Part shown: piece after piece, positions 1 through 6,553 of the stretch
Position numbering within the stretch: position 1 is the first letter of the stretch
How the letters are laid out: every line of letters begins with the position of its first letter
Origin: Bacillota bacterium
Lineage (GTDB): Bacteria; Bacillota; Sulfobacillia; JAJZIM01; JAJZBP01
Direction of reading: 5' to 3'
Assembly (NCBI GenBank): GCA_021798855.1
Contig: JAJZBP010000058.1
Span: 1 to 10,313, forward strand
DNA length: 10,313 nucleotides
The notes under the pieces: model-generated
Told to the model about the DNA's origin: nothing
The model's database searches: none
What the model saw: the letters and a program-made list of their open reading frames with translations, nothing else
Made by a program: the position numbers and the translations under genes

Positions 1-1698
1 CGCCAAGGCCTCCTCGTTGCGGAAAACGCGCAGGTCCAGATCCCACAGCTTGACCACGTGGTCGCGGAAGGCGTAAACCTCGGGGAATTCAACGCCGGTG
101 TCCACCTGGACCACCGGCCCCCGGAAACCCTCGCGGCGCAGAAGGTGCAGGGTGACCGTGGAGTCCTTGCCCCCGGTGAAGCCCAACCCCAGGTCGGAAC
201 CGAAACGGTCCAGGGCCGCCCTGGCCGTGGCCAGAGCCCGTTTGATCTTCCCTTCCAGTTCGGGGGAGAGGGGAAGGACGGGGGTGCGGCGGTGGAAGGA
301 AAGGGCGTGCAGCCTTCGGGCTTCGTCGAAGAGCGGATGGGCGCCGTCGGCGGCCCGGCCGTCCAAGGTGTAATACTCCTCCGGCCGGTGCAGGCCCAGC
401 GCCTCCCGGGCGACCGGACGCCAACCCCTTTCCTGCACCCGGGCGGCCGTCTCCTGATAAGTGGTTCCGTCTTCAAATTTGCCGTCGATCCCCCGCAGGA
501 TTCGTTCCACGGCGTCGCGAGGCGAATCCGGTTCCAGGTCGACCAGATCCGGTTCCCAGTTGATGATGGCTTGGCCCTCCGGGGCGTCCACCCGGCGCTG
601 ACCGACGGCGTTCCTGGTTTCCACGTCGGAGGGGATCTTGAATTGTCCAGAATCGTCCTGGCGGATGGGGGGGAGGCCGTCGCGGGTGTCGGTATTAACC
701 ATGGTCTTCCAGTATTCGGAGTAGATGGGCCGGGGGGAATCGTCCAGGAGGTTCCGGCCGCTGAACCCCTCGGCATGGTCCAAGGAGATGGTCAGGAGAT
801 CGACCAAGGTGGGCGTGACATCGGCCGACGTGACGGGGTGGTGGTGTTCACCCGGCGAAAAAGTCGGCCCCCGCACCCAGAGGGGGATGTCCAGGACGCC
901 GTCGATGACCTCGGCGCCGTGGCCGAAGAACTTGGGATAGACCCCCTCCCCGTGGTCACCGAGGAAAAGCGTGTAATCCCGTTCCGGGGAAAAGTAACGG
1001 TCCAGGCGTTCCCGCCACCAGGCGAAGCGGTGGCGGTCGAATTGTTCGATGCCGCCGCCGTAAAGACGGATGGAGACTTCGGGGTTGTGGGGCAGCGAAT
1101 AGAACAGGTCGTAGGGGGAATTGTCCCGGAAAGCGCCGTAGCTTTTCCCCATTTCCCGGTGCAGCCGCTCCATGGCTTGAAAGAACCAGTCGTTGGCCTC
1201 CGGGACGATGGGGTATTCGGAATAACCGTAGGGCTCATGGACGTCGTAGAAATGGGCCAGCAGGAACACCGGTTTTTCCCGGTAAACCCGGTGGAGGTGA
1301 GCCCAGAGCTTGTGGTCGTCCCGGGTGAACACCTTGGCGAAACCGCGCGCCAGTCCATTGGGGACGAAAAGTTCCGGCGTGTCGGTGGAGAGGATGGTTT
1401 CGTACCCTTCGGTTTGCAAAACCTCGGCCAGGGTGAGAGAGCGTCTGTCCAGACTGTGGTGGTAAAAAGCCCGCAACCCGTGCAGAGGCGGGTAGAGGCC
1501 GGTGAGAATGCCGGCGTGGGCGGTGGTGGTGTAGGAGGTGGTGGAACGGGCTCGGGTGAAACGGGTCATGGTCCGGGAAAAGCTGTAAAGTTGGGGAAGG
1601 ACCAGTTTCAGGCCGCGACTTTGCCAGAAGGGGCTCCCGGCGTCGAGAAAATCCCGGCGCAGGCTGTCGATGGAGAGGAGGATGACCGAGGGCTTCAT
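1..1698 (-). CDS. Sulfatase/alkaline-phosphatase-superfamily domain fused to a PAPS-reductase/CysD-like PP-loop domain (3' end outside window)
   Basis: I translated this frame from the ATG at 1698 to base 1: 566 codons with no stop, so the gene continues past the left edge. Residues 1-330 look like a sulfatase/phosphatase-superfamily hydrolase: a metal-binding Asp11 in LLSIDSLRRD, a nucleophile region ending in LTGLYPPLHG (66-74), HFYDVHEPY (149-157), GDHGEG (247-252) with metal ligands Asp248 and His249, FGHG with His260, and SADVTPTLVDLL near 291-302. The position normally held by the formylglycine Cys aligns with Thr57, so this is probably not a classical sulfatase. Residues 340-485 match nothing I recognise. 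Residues 505-566 carry a PP-loop, TGGKDST (508-514), then VDTGVEFPEVYAFRD (532-546), as in the CysD/PAPS-reductase fold that adenylates substrates with ATP. No signal peptide is seen, so a cytoplasmic place is likely. The start overlaps the glycosyltransferase stop as ATGA. A role in filament modification is inferred from neighbours only. Confidence 0.82.
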   Translation of the reverse strand, partial: MKPSVILLSIDSLRRDFLDAGSPFWQSRGLKLVLPQLYSFSRTMTRFTRARSTTSYTTTAHAGILTGLYPPLHGLRAFYHHSLDRRSLTLAEVLQTEGYETILSTDTPELFVPNGLARGFAKVFTRDDHKLWAHLHRVYREKPVFLLAHFYDVHEPYGYSEYPIVPEANDWFFQAMERLHREMGKSYGAFRDNSPYDLFYSLPHNPEVSIRLYGGGIEQFDRHRFAWWRERLDRYFSPERDYTLFLGDHGEGVYPKFFGHGAEVIDGVLDIPLWVRGPTFSPGEHHHPVTSADVTPTLVDLLTISLDHAEGFSGRNLLDDSPRPIYSEYWKTMVNTDTRDGLPPIRQDDSGQFKIPSDVETRNAVGQRRVDAPEGQAIINWEPDLVDLEPDSPRDAVERILRGIDGKFEDGTTYQETAARVQERGWRPVAREALGLHRPEEYYTLDGRAADGAHPLFDEARRLHALSFHRRTPVLPLSPELEGKIKRALATARAALDRFGSDLGLGFTGGKDSTVTLHLLRREGFRGPVVQVDTGVEFPEVYAFRDHVVKLWDLDLRVFRNEEALA

Positions 1699-2957
1699 CT
1701 TGGCACCGTCTCCGGCGCGTTTTCCGATCCGACCAGCAAGTCGAGCGCCAGCTCCGGGTGGCCAAGTTGGGACAAATCCTCCAAGAGAGCGGCTCGGACC
1801 CCGGCGTCCCGCCCGGCCAATTCACCCAAAAGCAGTTTGGCTTCCGCAATGGCGCCGCCCTCGACCAGGGCGCGAAAGACCATCCGTTCCACCGGAACGG
1901 GTCCCGACCAACCGGGGGCCTCGGCCTTGAGTTTCATGAAGGCGTACACGGCTCCGGCGTGTTCGCCCAACCGGGACAGGGTGACGCCCAGGTCGAACCA
2001 CAGTTCCTGGGTGATCCGCGCGTCTTCACCGCCGGACCAACTCAGGCAGTGGCGCGCGCCGATGCCCCGGAGGATGGACTCCCTGGCCTCCCGGCTCCGC
2101 TCCAAACGGTTGAGGGCGTAGGCCCGCCGGCCCCAGGCGACCTTGAGGCCGGCGTCCTTGGCCAGGATGTGGTCGGCCAGATCCACCGCGTCGGCGAACT
2201 GCTCCAATCCGGTGAGGGCTTCCAAAAGGCCCAGCAGGGTCGGGAGAAGGGCGTCCGCGGGCAGGTGCGGCTCCTGGGACAGCGCGTGGAAACAGCCGGC
2301 CGCCTGAGGGAACGAACCGCCGCGCAACCAAACGCCGCCGAGCCGCAGGACCAATTGGAGACGCCGCTCGGGGTCCTCGGTGTTCTCCAGTTCAGCTTCC
2401 AAAAGGGGCTGGATTTTAAGGAGGCTCCCCCGCTGTTGGAGGCCGGGACCGAAATGGCCCAGGTTGTTTATTTCCAGGAGGTCGGGCCGGGGAAAGAAAC
2501 TCCAGCGGGAAGGAGAGATTTGGAGGGTTTCGGCCACTTTTCCCCGGTAACCGGCCCCCGCCCGCCGGAAGAGTCGCGGTTGGCGCGCGAGTTCCACCAG
2601 GTGCGGCCCGCCGTAAAACAATACCGGCAGGGTGACGCCGTCCAAATCCACCGTGCGCAAAACGGTCTCCACCGTGGTCGGATCGGCGCTGACCAGGCGT
2701 TCGTCGGCGTCGAGGGTCAGCGCCCAAGGCGTGTCGGCTTCCGCCAAGGCGCGGTTGCGCGCGGCGGCGAAATCGTCGGTCCAAGGGCAAGAAACCACCC
2801 GTTCGGTGAAGGAGCGGGCGACGGCGGCGGTTCCGTCCAGGGAGCCGCAGTCGACCACCACCAAGGAGGCACCGAGGCCGGCGACGGAGGCCAGACAGTC
2901 GGTGAGCCATTTTTCCTCGTTGCGGGCGATGACGCAGACGGTGATCAGGTCGCGCAG
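1695..2957 (-). CDS. Family-2 glycosyltransferase with C-terminal TPR-like repeats, probable flagellin or surface-glycan transferase
   Basis: The N-terminal half has the GT-A fold pattern of family 2: ITVCVIARNEEKWLTDCL (5-22), VVVDCGSLDGT (33-43), WTDDFAAARNRAL (59-71) and the nucleotide-sugar/metal motif DADE (83-86). From about residue 195 on, helical leucine- and alanine-rich segments look like degenerate TPR repeats, an arrangement known in SunS-like transferases that act directly on proteins. The start is uncertain. The first ATG/GTG/TTG in frame is a TTG at 2864, which would remove the first conserved motif, while the frame is open upstream with no ATG, GTG or TTG. A CTG at 2957 stands 9 bases after GGAAAGGA and is my choice; CTG at 2948 is an alternative. 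With the first choice the protein is 420 residues. It begins 28 bases after fliS and overlaps the next gene by four bases, so it is probably co-transcribed with fliD and fliS. The sugar donor and acceptor cannot be read from the sequence. Confidence 0.85.
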   Translation of the reverse strand: MRDLITVCVIARNEEKWLTDCLASVAGLGASLVVVDCGSLDGTAAVARSFTERVVSCPWTDDFAAARNRALAEADTPWALTLDADERLVSADPTTVETVLRTVDLDGVTLPVLFYGGPHLVELARQPRLFRRAGAGYRGKVAETLQISPSRWSFFPRPDLLEINNLGHFGPGLQQRGSLLKIQPLLEAELENTEDPERRLQLVLRLGGVWLRGGSFPQAAGCFHALSQEPHLPADALLPTLLGLLEALTGLEQFADAVDLADHILAKDAGLKVAWGRRAYALNRLERSREARESILRGIGARHCLSWSGGEDARITQELWFDLGVTLSRLGEHAGAVYAFMKLKAEAPGWSGPVPVERMVFRALVEGGAIAEAKLLLGELAGRDAGVRAALLEDLSQLGHPELALDLLVGSENAPETVPR

Positions 2958-2985
2958 GCGAATCCATCCTTTCCGGCCGGGGGCT

Positions 2986-3366
2986 TCAAAACCGTTTCCG
3001 GGCGGCTTCGGCCTCCTCCCAGCCCTCCCGCAGAACCTGCAAGAGGCGCATGGCTTCCTCCAGGGGAAGCCGGTCCTTGTCCAGGTTGGCTCTGACCAGG
3101 AGGCCGTTGATGTAAGCGTATAACCGTTCGAGGTTGGCGGGCAATTCCCCTGCCTCCCGGTTCAGCGCGGCCGACAGGTAAATCATGGCTTCCTGGCCCA
3201 GGATCAAGTTTTCGTGGGCCCGGGGGGCGTCCTTTTCGTCGATGGCCCGTCCGGCCTCGCCGAGAACGGACAACAGGCGGCGGAAGACCTCGGCCATGGA
3301 TTTCTCCGGGGGCATGGTTTCCTCCACGACTTTGCGGTAGGCGTTCAGTTCGCAGGTGTTGATCAC
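2986..3366 (-). CDS. fliS: Flagellar export chaperone FliS, divergent
   Basis: A 126-residue helical protein directly after fliD, the usual place and size for FliS. FliS binds the C-terminal segment of flagellin in the cytoplasm, stops premature polymerisation and hands it to the export gate. Family features are best in the second half: MIYLSAALNREAGELPANL, then LYAYINGLLVRANLDKD and the end segment LLQVLREGWEEAEAARK. The first helix is unusual: the common SPxxLxxMLYDG element is replaced by PPEKSMAEVFRRLLSVLG. I chose the GTG at 3366 because GGAGG (3379-3375) lies 8 bases upstream. An in-frame ATG at 3381 and TTG at 3384 would place that ribosome binding site inside the coding region. The stop TGA at 2988-2986 is 28 bases before the likely glycosyltransferase start. 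Identity rests on both position and pattern. Confidence 0.88.
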   Translation of the reverse strand: MINTCELNAYRKVVEETMPPEKSMAEVFRRLLSVLGEAGRAIDEKDAPRAHENLILGQEAMIYLSAALNREAGELPANLERLYAYINGLLVRANLDKDRLPLEEAMRLLQVLREGWEEAEAARKRF

Positions 3367-3443
3367 CGAAAAAACCTCCATCAATTAAAAAAAGCAAAAC
3401 TCAATCAGGGCACCGGCGCCGCCGGGCCGCCGGCGAGGAGAGG

Positions 3444-4871
3444 CTAGCCGCCGGTTTTGCCGGAATTGCTGGAAGAGCCGCCCAGGCTGTTGATCATGGA
3501 CGTCAGGTAACCGCTCTGCTGGCTCGATTGCAGCATCATGCTGATCAGGTTGTTGAATTCCGCCTGTAATGTTTGTTGCTGTTGGTTGACCATCTGCTGA
3601 ACCAAGCTTTCCTGGTTGGTCAGGGTCTGCTCCTGGTTTTGCAGGGCGGACTGTTGGGTGCCGATGATCCCGGTGGTGCCGTTATAGCTTTGCAGCACAC
3701 TGGCCAACTGACCGGCGATGCCGCCGGTGCCCGTGACCAGGTTCTGCACCCCGCTCCAATTGGCGGAGAGGGCGGTGTTCAGGGTGGCGGAGTTCAGGCT
3801 CAGGGCGAGGCTGACCTGGGGCGAGGTGCCGGGGGTGGTGGCGGGGGTGGTGGTGGTGGCGATGGTCAGACCCAGATCGGCCAGGGTGTTCATGTTGGCC
3901 GACAGCCCCGGCACCGCTTTTTGCATGACGCTCATGAGCTGGTTTTGCAGGGCCAGCAGGGTGGGGTTGCCCTCCAGCACCGCTCCCTTGCCGGTGTCGG
4001 TCTGGATCAGGTTGATGACGGAGATGAGGCCGTTGATCAGGCCCTGGAGGTCGTTGGACATGGTGGCGGTGTCGTTGGTCACGTTGAAGGAGCCGGAGCC
4101 GGCGGCCAGGAGGTTTAGGGTCACGCCGTTGACGGCGTTTTGGACGGTGTTGGAATTGACGGTGTTGGTCACCCCGTTCAGACTGTAGGAGCCGGCCTGG
4201 TAGGCCGTGGGGGTGGTGAAGCTGAGGCCGGTTACGCCGGAGGAAACCCCCAGAGTGCCGTTGGCGGTGAGGGCCAGAGTGTAGCCGTTGACACCGCCGA
4301 CGGAACTGGGAACCACGGTGGCACCGGCGGTGACGCCGGTAAGTTTTGCCGCCGCCGTGTTGATATTGGTGGCGATGGACTGCAGGGAGTCGCCGGTGCC
4401 CACGTTGACGGTTTGGCTCTGGGTGCCGAAAGTAAGGGTGAGCGAACCGGAAAGGCCCAGAGCGGTGGCTTGGGAAGTCTGCTGGTTTGAGATTGTGCTT
4501 TGGTTGGTCTCCACGTTGTTCACCGTCACGTTGTAGGCGCCCGCCGGGGCGTCGGCGCCGCCGGTGACGGAAAAATAGGCGCTGCCGCTGGCCTGGGTCG
4601 CGGTGGTGGCGGCGGCGAAGGTGGACGGCAATTGGAGGCTCTGGGCACTTTGCAAAAGCGATCCGACCTGCGAGGCCACCTGCGACCAAGCGCTACTCTG
4701 GTTGGAGAGGGTCTGGATTTGGCTGGAGAGCTGACCCAGGGGGGCCTCGGTCAGGTAAAGCTCGCTTTGCAAAGCCTGTTGCATCCCCTGGACGTTGATC
4801 CCGGGGAGCATTTGCCCAAGAAGGGTCGGGTTGTTGAAAAGGGAATTTGAGTTGATCGATCCCACGCTCAT
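3444..4871 (-). CDS. fliD: Flagellar filament cap protein FliD (HAP2)
   Basis: A 475-residue protein that fits FliD, the cap at the filament tip under which exported flagellin folds and inserts. The N-terminal coiled-coil region (about 10-80) contains PGINVQGMQQALQSEL and a long Gln/Ser-rich helix. A hook-associated-protein-2 type segment follows with PAGAYNVTVNNVE near 109-121. The C-terminal third has LQGLINGLISVINLIQTDTG and ends in a Gln-rich coiled coil plus a Ser/Gly tail, SLGGSSSNSGKTGG. A Thr/Pro stretch, ATTTTPATTPGTSP, gives low-complexity DNA near 3830-3860. No cysteine was seen, which is normal for exported axial proteins. The ATG at 4871 has a strong binding site, AAAGGAGGT (4889-4881), 10 bases away. 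It follows flagellin across an 86-base gap that holds a perfect hairpin, and precedes fliS by 77 bases. Confidence 0.95.
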   Translation of the reverse strand: MSVGSINSNSLFNNPTLLGQMLPGINVQGMQQALQSELYLTEAPLGQLSSQIQTLSNQSSAWSQVASQVGSLLQSAQSLQLPSTFAAATTATQASGSAYFSVTGGADAPAGAYNVTVNNVETNQSTISNQQTSQATALGLSGSLTLTFGTQSQTVNVGTGDSLQSIATNINTAAAKLTGVTAGATVVPSSVGGVNGYTLALTANGTLGVSSGVTGLSFTTPTAYQAGSYSLNGVTNTVNSNTVQNAVNGVTLNLLAAGSGSFNVTNDTATMSNDLQGLINGLISVINLIQTDTGKGAVLEGNPTLLALQNQLMSVMQKAVPGLSANMNTLADLGLTIATTTTPATTPGTSPQVSLALSLNSATLNTALSANWSGVQNLVTGTGGIAGQLASVLQSYNGTTGIIGTQQSALQNQEQTLTNQESLVQQMVNQQQQTLQAEFNNLISMMLQSSQQSGYLTSMINSLGGSSSNSGKTGG

Positions 4872-4912
4872 AGGTTATACACCTCCTTTGTCCCTTGGCT
4901 GGGAAGAAGGGT

Positions 4913-4942
4913 GGTCTAGCCGGAGGATTTTCCGGCTAGACC
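4913..4942 (-). terminator. Perfect 12-bp hairpin between flagellin and fliD (terminator or processing/stability element)
   Basis: On the plus strand GGTCTAGCCGGA (4913-4924) pairs perfectly with TCCGGCTAGACC (4931-4942) around a 6-base loop. It begins 15 bases after the flagellin stop. Read in the direction of transcription it is followed by ACCCTTCTTCCC, which is pyrimidine-rich but is not a U-run. It may therefore be a leaky terminator or a 3' end that protects flagellin mRNA, allowing much more flagellin than cap protein. The structure is certain from the sequence; the role is inferred. Confidence 0.7.
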
Positions 4943-4957
4943 GCTTCAGGGTTGGCC

Positions 4958-6526
4958 TTAGGTCAGGAGCCGCAGGAGGGCCTGGGGCAGGGCGGTGGCC
5001 TGGCTCAACATGGCCACGCCGGACTGCTGGAGCACCTGCTGCTGGCTCAGGGTCGCCATGGCCATGGCCATGTCGGTGTCCATGATCCCGGCGCGGGCGT
5101 TGGTCAGGTTCTGGGAGGTGACCTGGTTAGTGTTGTAGGCGAACTGGAGCCGGTTCATGTAGGCGCCCACGGTGCCGCGGGTGGCGGAAACGGTGTTGAT
5201 GGCGTTGTTGATGATGGTCATGGCCGACTGGGCGTTGCTCTGGTTGGTGATGTCCAGGGCCTTGGACAGGCTGGCGGAGGTGGACAAAGCGCCGTTGCTG
5301 CCGGTCGCTGTCCTGCCCGCGTTGGTGACGGCGAAGGTGTCGTAGCCGTTGACAAGTTTGCCGCCGAAGACCGTGCTGGCGGCGACGGCCGTGGGGGCCG
5401 CCACACTGGCCGCGGTGGTGGTGACGCTGTTGTCGGTGAAGTAGGTGTTGCTCCCGTTGACCAGGGTGAGGGTGGCCTTGCTCTGGGGACCGGTCATGAC
5501 CTTGCTGGCCACGGCCGGGGCGGTGGCGTTGGCGTTATTGTAAAATTTGAAGGTGGTGGTCATGGGCTTCAGGCTCAGGTGGATGGTGTCGGTGGCGCTG
5601 GCGGTGGCCGTGAGGCTGGACTGGAGGGTCACCCCGGCGAAGGAGAACTTGGCCGCGGTGGAAGCGGTGGAGGCGAAGTTTATGGTTTGGGCCGTGCCGC
5701 CGTTCACCGTGTAGGAGCCGCTGGTGACCTTCTTGCCGGAGCTCGTATGGAGGGAAATGGCGTACTTGTTGGTGGCGTTGCTGGCGTAGGTGCCGCTGAT
5801 CTTGGCCCCGGTCACGTCGGCGCTCTTGGAGAAAGAGCCGGTGCTCCAGCCATTGTAAGTCGAGCCGACGGAGTAGGTGCCGGCGGAGAGGTTGTTGCCC
5901 GCGATGACGTTGCTCGCGGCGGTGCTCAGGTTGACGTCGGCGGCCGTTGCGGGGGCGGTGGCCGTGGCGGCCCCGCCCGTGGCCAGGGTGCCGTTCTTGC
6001 CCTCGATCCCCAGGCTGTAGGAGTCGCTGGCGGCGATGCCAATGGTCAGGTTGTTGCTGGTGCCGCTGATGCTGCCGTTGGGTCCGAACTGCACCTGGGT
6101 GTTGTTGAGGGCGCCGGAGAGGAGGTTCAAGCCGTTGAAGGTGGTGGTGTTGGTGATCTGGGTGATCTCCTTGGCGTACTGGTTCATCTCCGACTGGATG
6201 GCCGAGGTGTCGGTGGAGTTCATGGTGCCGCTGGCGGCCTGGGAGGCCAGTTGGTACATGGACTGGAGGATGTTTTGGATCTGGTTCAGGCCGCCGTCGG
6301 CCGTCTGCAGGAGGGAAACGCCGCTTTGGGCGTTCTGGGAGCCCTGGGAGAGGGCGTTGGCCTGGGCCTGCATGTTTTGGGCGATGGCCAAGCCCGCCGG
6401 GTTATCGCCGGCCGAGTTGATCTTATAGCCGGAGGACAACTGGGCCAGGGTGTTCTCCATGGTCGAGGTGGTGTTGTTCAGGTTCAGCCAGGAGTTCAGG
6501 GCCGCCGAGTTGTTGTTGACGTACAT
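4958..6526 (-). CDS. fliC: Flagellin, main filament protein
   Basis: A 522-residue flagellin. The conserved N-terminal D0/D1 region (1-170) includes LAQLSSGYKINSAGDNPAGL (28-46) and LLQTADGGLNQIQNIL (72-87). The C-terminal D1/D0 region (about 430-522) includes IINNAINTVSATRGTVGAYM, ARAGIMDTDMA and the end LSQATALPQALLRLLT. Between them, about 175-420, lies a variable domain very rich in Ala, Thr, Ser and Gly, which would be surface exposed and offers many hydroxyl residues for O-linked glycans. No cysteine was seen. The Salmonella TLR5-contact helix reads LQSMYQLASQ here (87-96), lacking the arginine equivalent to Arg90. The ATG at 6526 has GGTGG (6541-6537) upstream with 10 bases between; this site lies in the loop of a small hairpin. 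Only 27 bases separate it from the methyltransferase stop, so expression probably depends on the promoter near 7540. The symbol could equally be hag or flaA. Confidence 0.97.
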   Translation of the reverse strand: MYVNNNSAALNSWLNLNNTTSTMENTLAQLSSGYKINSAGDNPAGLAIAQNMQAQANALSQGSQNAQSGVSLLQTADGGLNQIQNILQSMYQLASQAASGTMNSTDTSAIQSEMNQYAKEITQITNTTTFNGLNLLSGALNNTQVQFGPNGSISGTSNNLTIGIAASDSYSLGIEGKNGTLATGGAATATAPATAADVNLSTAASNVIAGNNLSAGTYSVGSTYNGWSTGSFSKSADVTGAKISGTYASNATNKYAISLHTSSGKKVTSGSYTVNGGTAQTINFASTASTAAKFSFAGVTLQSSLTATASATDTIHLSLKPMTTTFKFYNNANATAPAVASKVMTGPQSKATLTLVNGSNTYFTDNSVTTTAASVAAPTAVAASTVFGGKLVNGYDTFAVTNAGRTATGSNGALSTSASLSKALDITNQSNAQSAMTIINNAINTVSATRGTVGAYMNRLQFAYNTNQVTSQNLTNARAGIMDTDMAMAMATLSQQQVLQQSGVAMLSQATALPQALLRLLT

Positions 6527-6531
6527 TTTGT

Positions 6532-6553
6532 GATTCCCACCTTTCTGTGAATC
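6532..6553 (-). promoter_or_regulatory. Flagellin ribosome binding site inside a small hairpin loop
   Basis: GATTC (6553-6549) and GAATC (6536-6532), read on the minus strand, form a 5-bp stem around a 12-base loop that holds AAAGGTGG, the flagellin ribosome binding site. The stem is short and may be chance. The placement directly on the only ribosome site of the most highly expressed flagellar gene makes translational control possible, but unproven. Confidence 0.35.

Noticed and set aside
1..160. PP-loop domain as a PseA/WbpG-type N-acetyl sugar amidotransferase
   Set aside because: These also have GGKDS-like loops and occur in flagellar glycan clusters, but VDTGVEFPEVYAFRD following the loop fits CysD/PAPS reductase better. 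The missing 3' end means it is not fully excluded.
58..2121. Long plus-strand open frame of 687 codons opposite the fused gene and glycosyltransferase
   Set aside because: It is antisense to two well-supported genes, has a composition rich in Gly, Pro, Val and Arg as expected from GC-rich codon shadows, and shows no recognisable motif.
3385..3443. GC-rich hairpin (stem 3420-3425 with 3430-3435) and T-rich stretch between fliD and fliS as a terminator
   Set aside because: The T-run begins more than 20 bases after the stem, so it does not form an intrinsic terminator; kept only as an ordinary intergenic gap.
4952..6550. Plus-strand open frame of 532 codons mirroring flagellin
   Set aside because: Very Gly/Val-rich antisense shadow of the Ala/Thr-rich flagellin codons; no domain and no convincing ribosome site.
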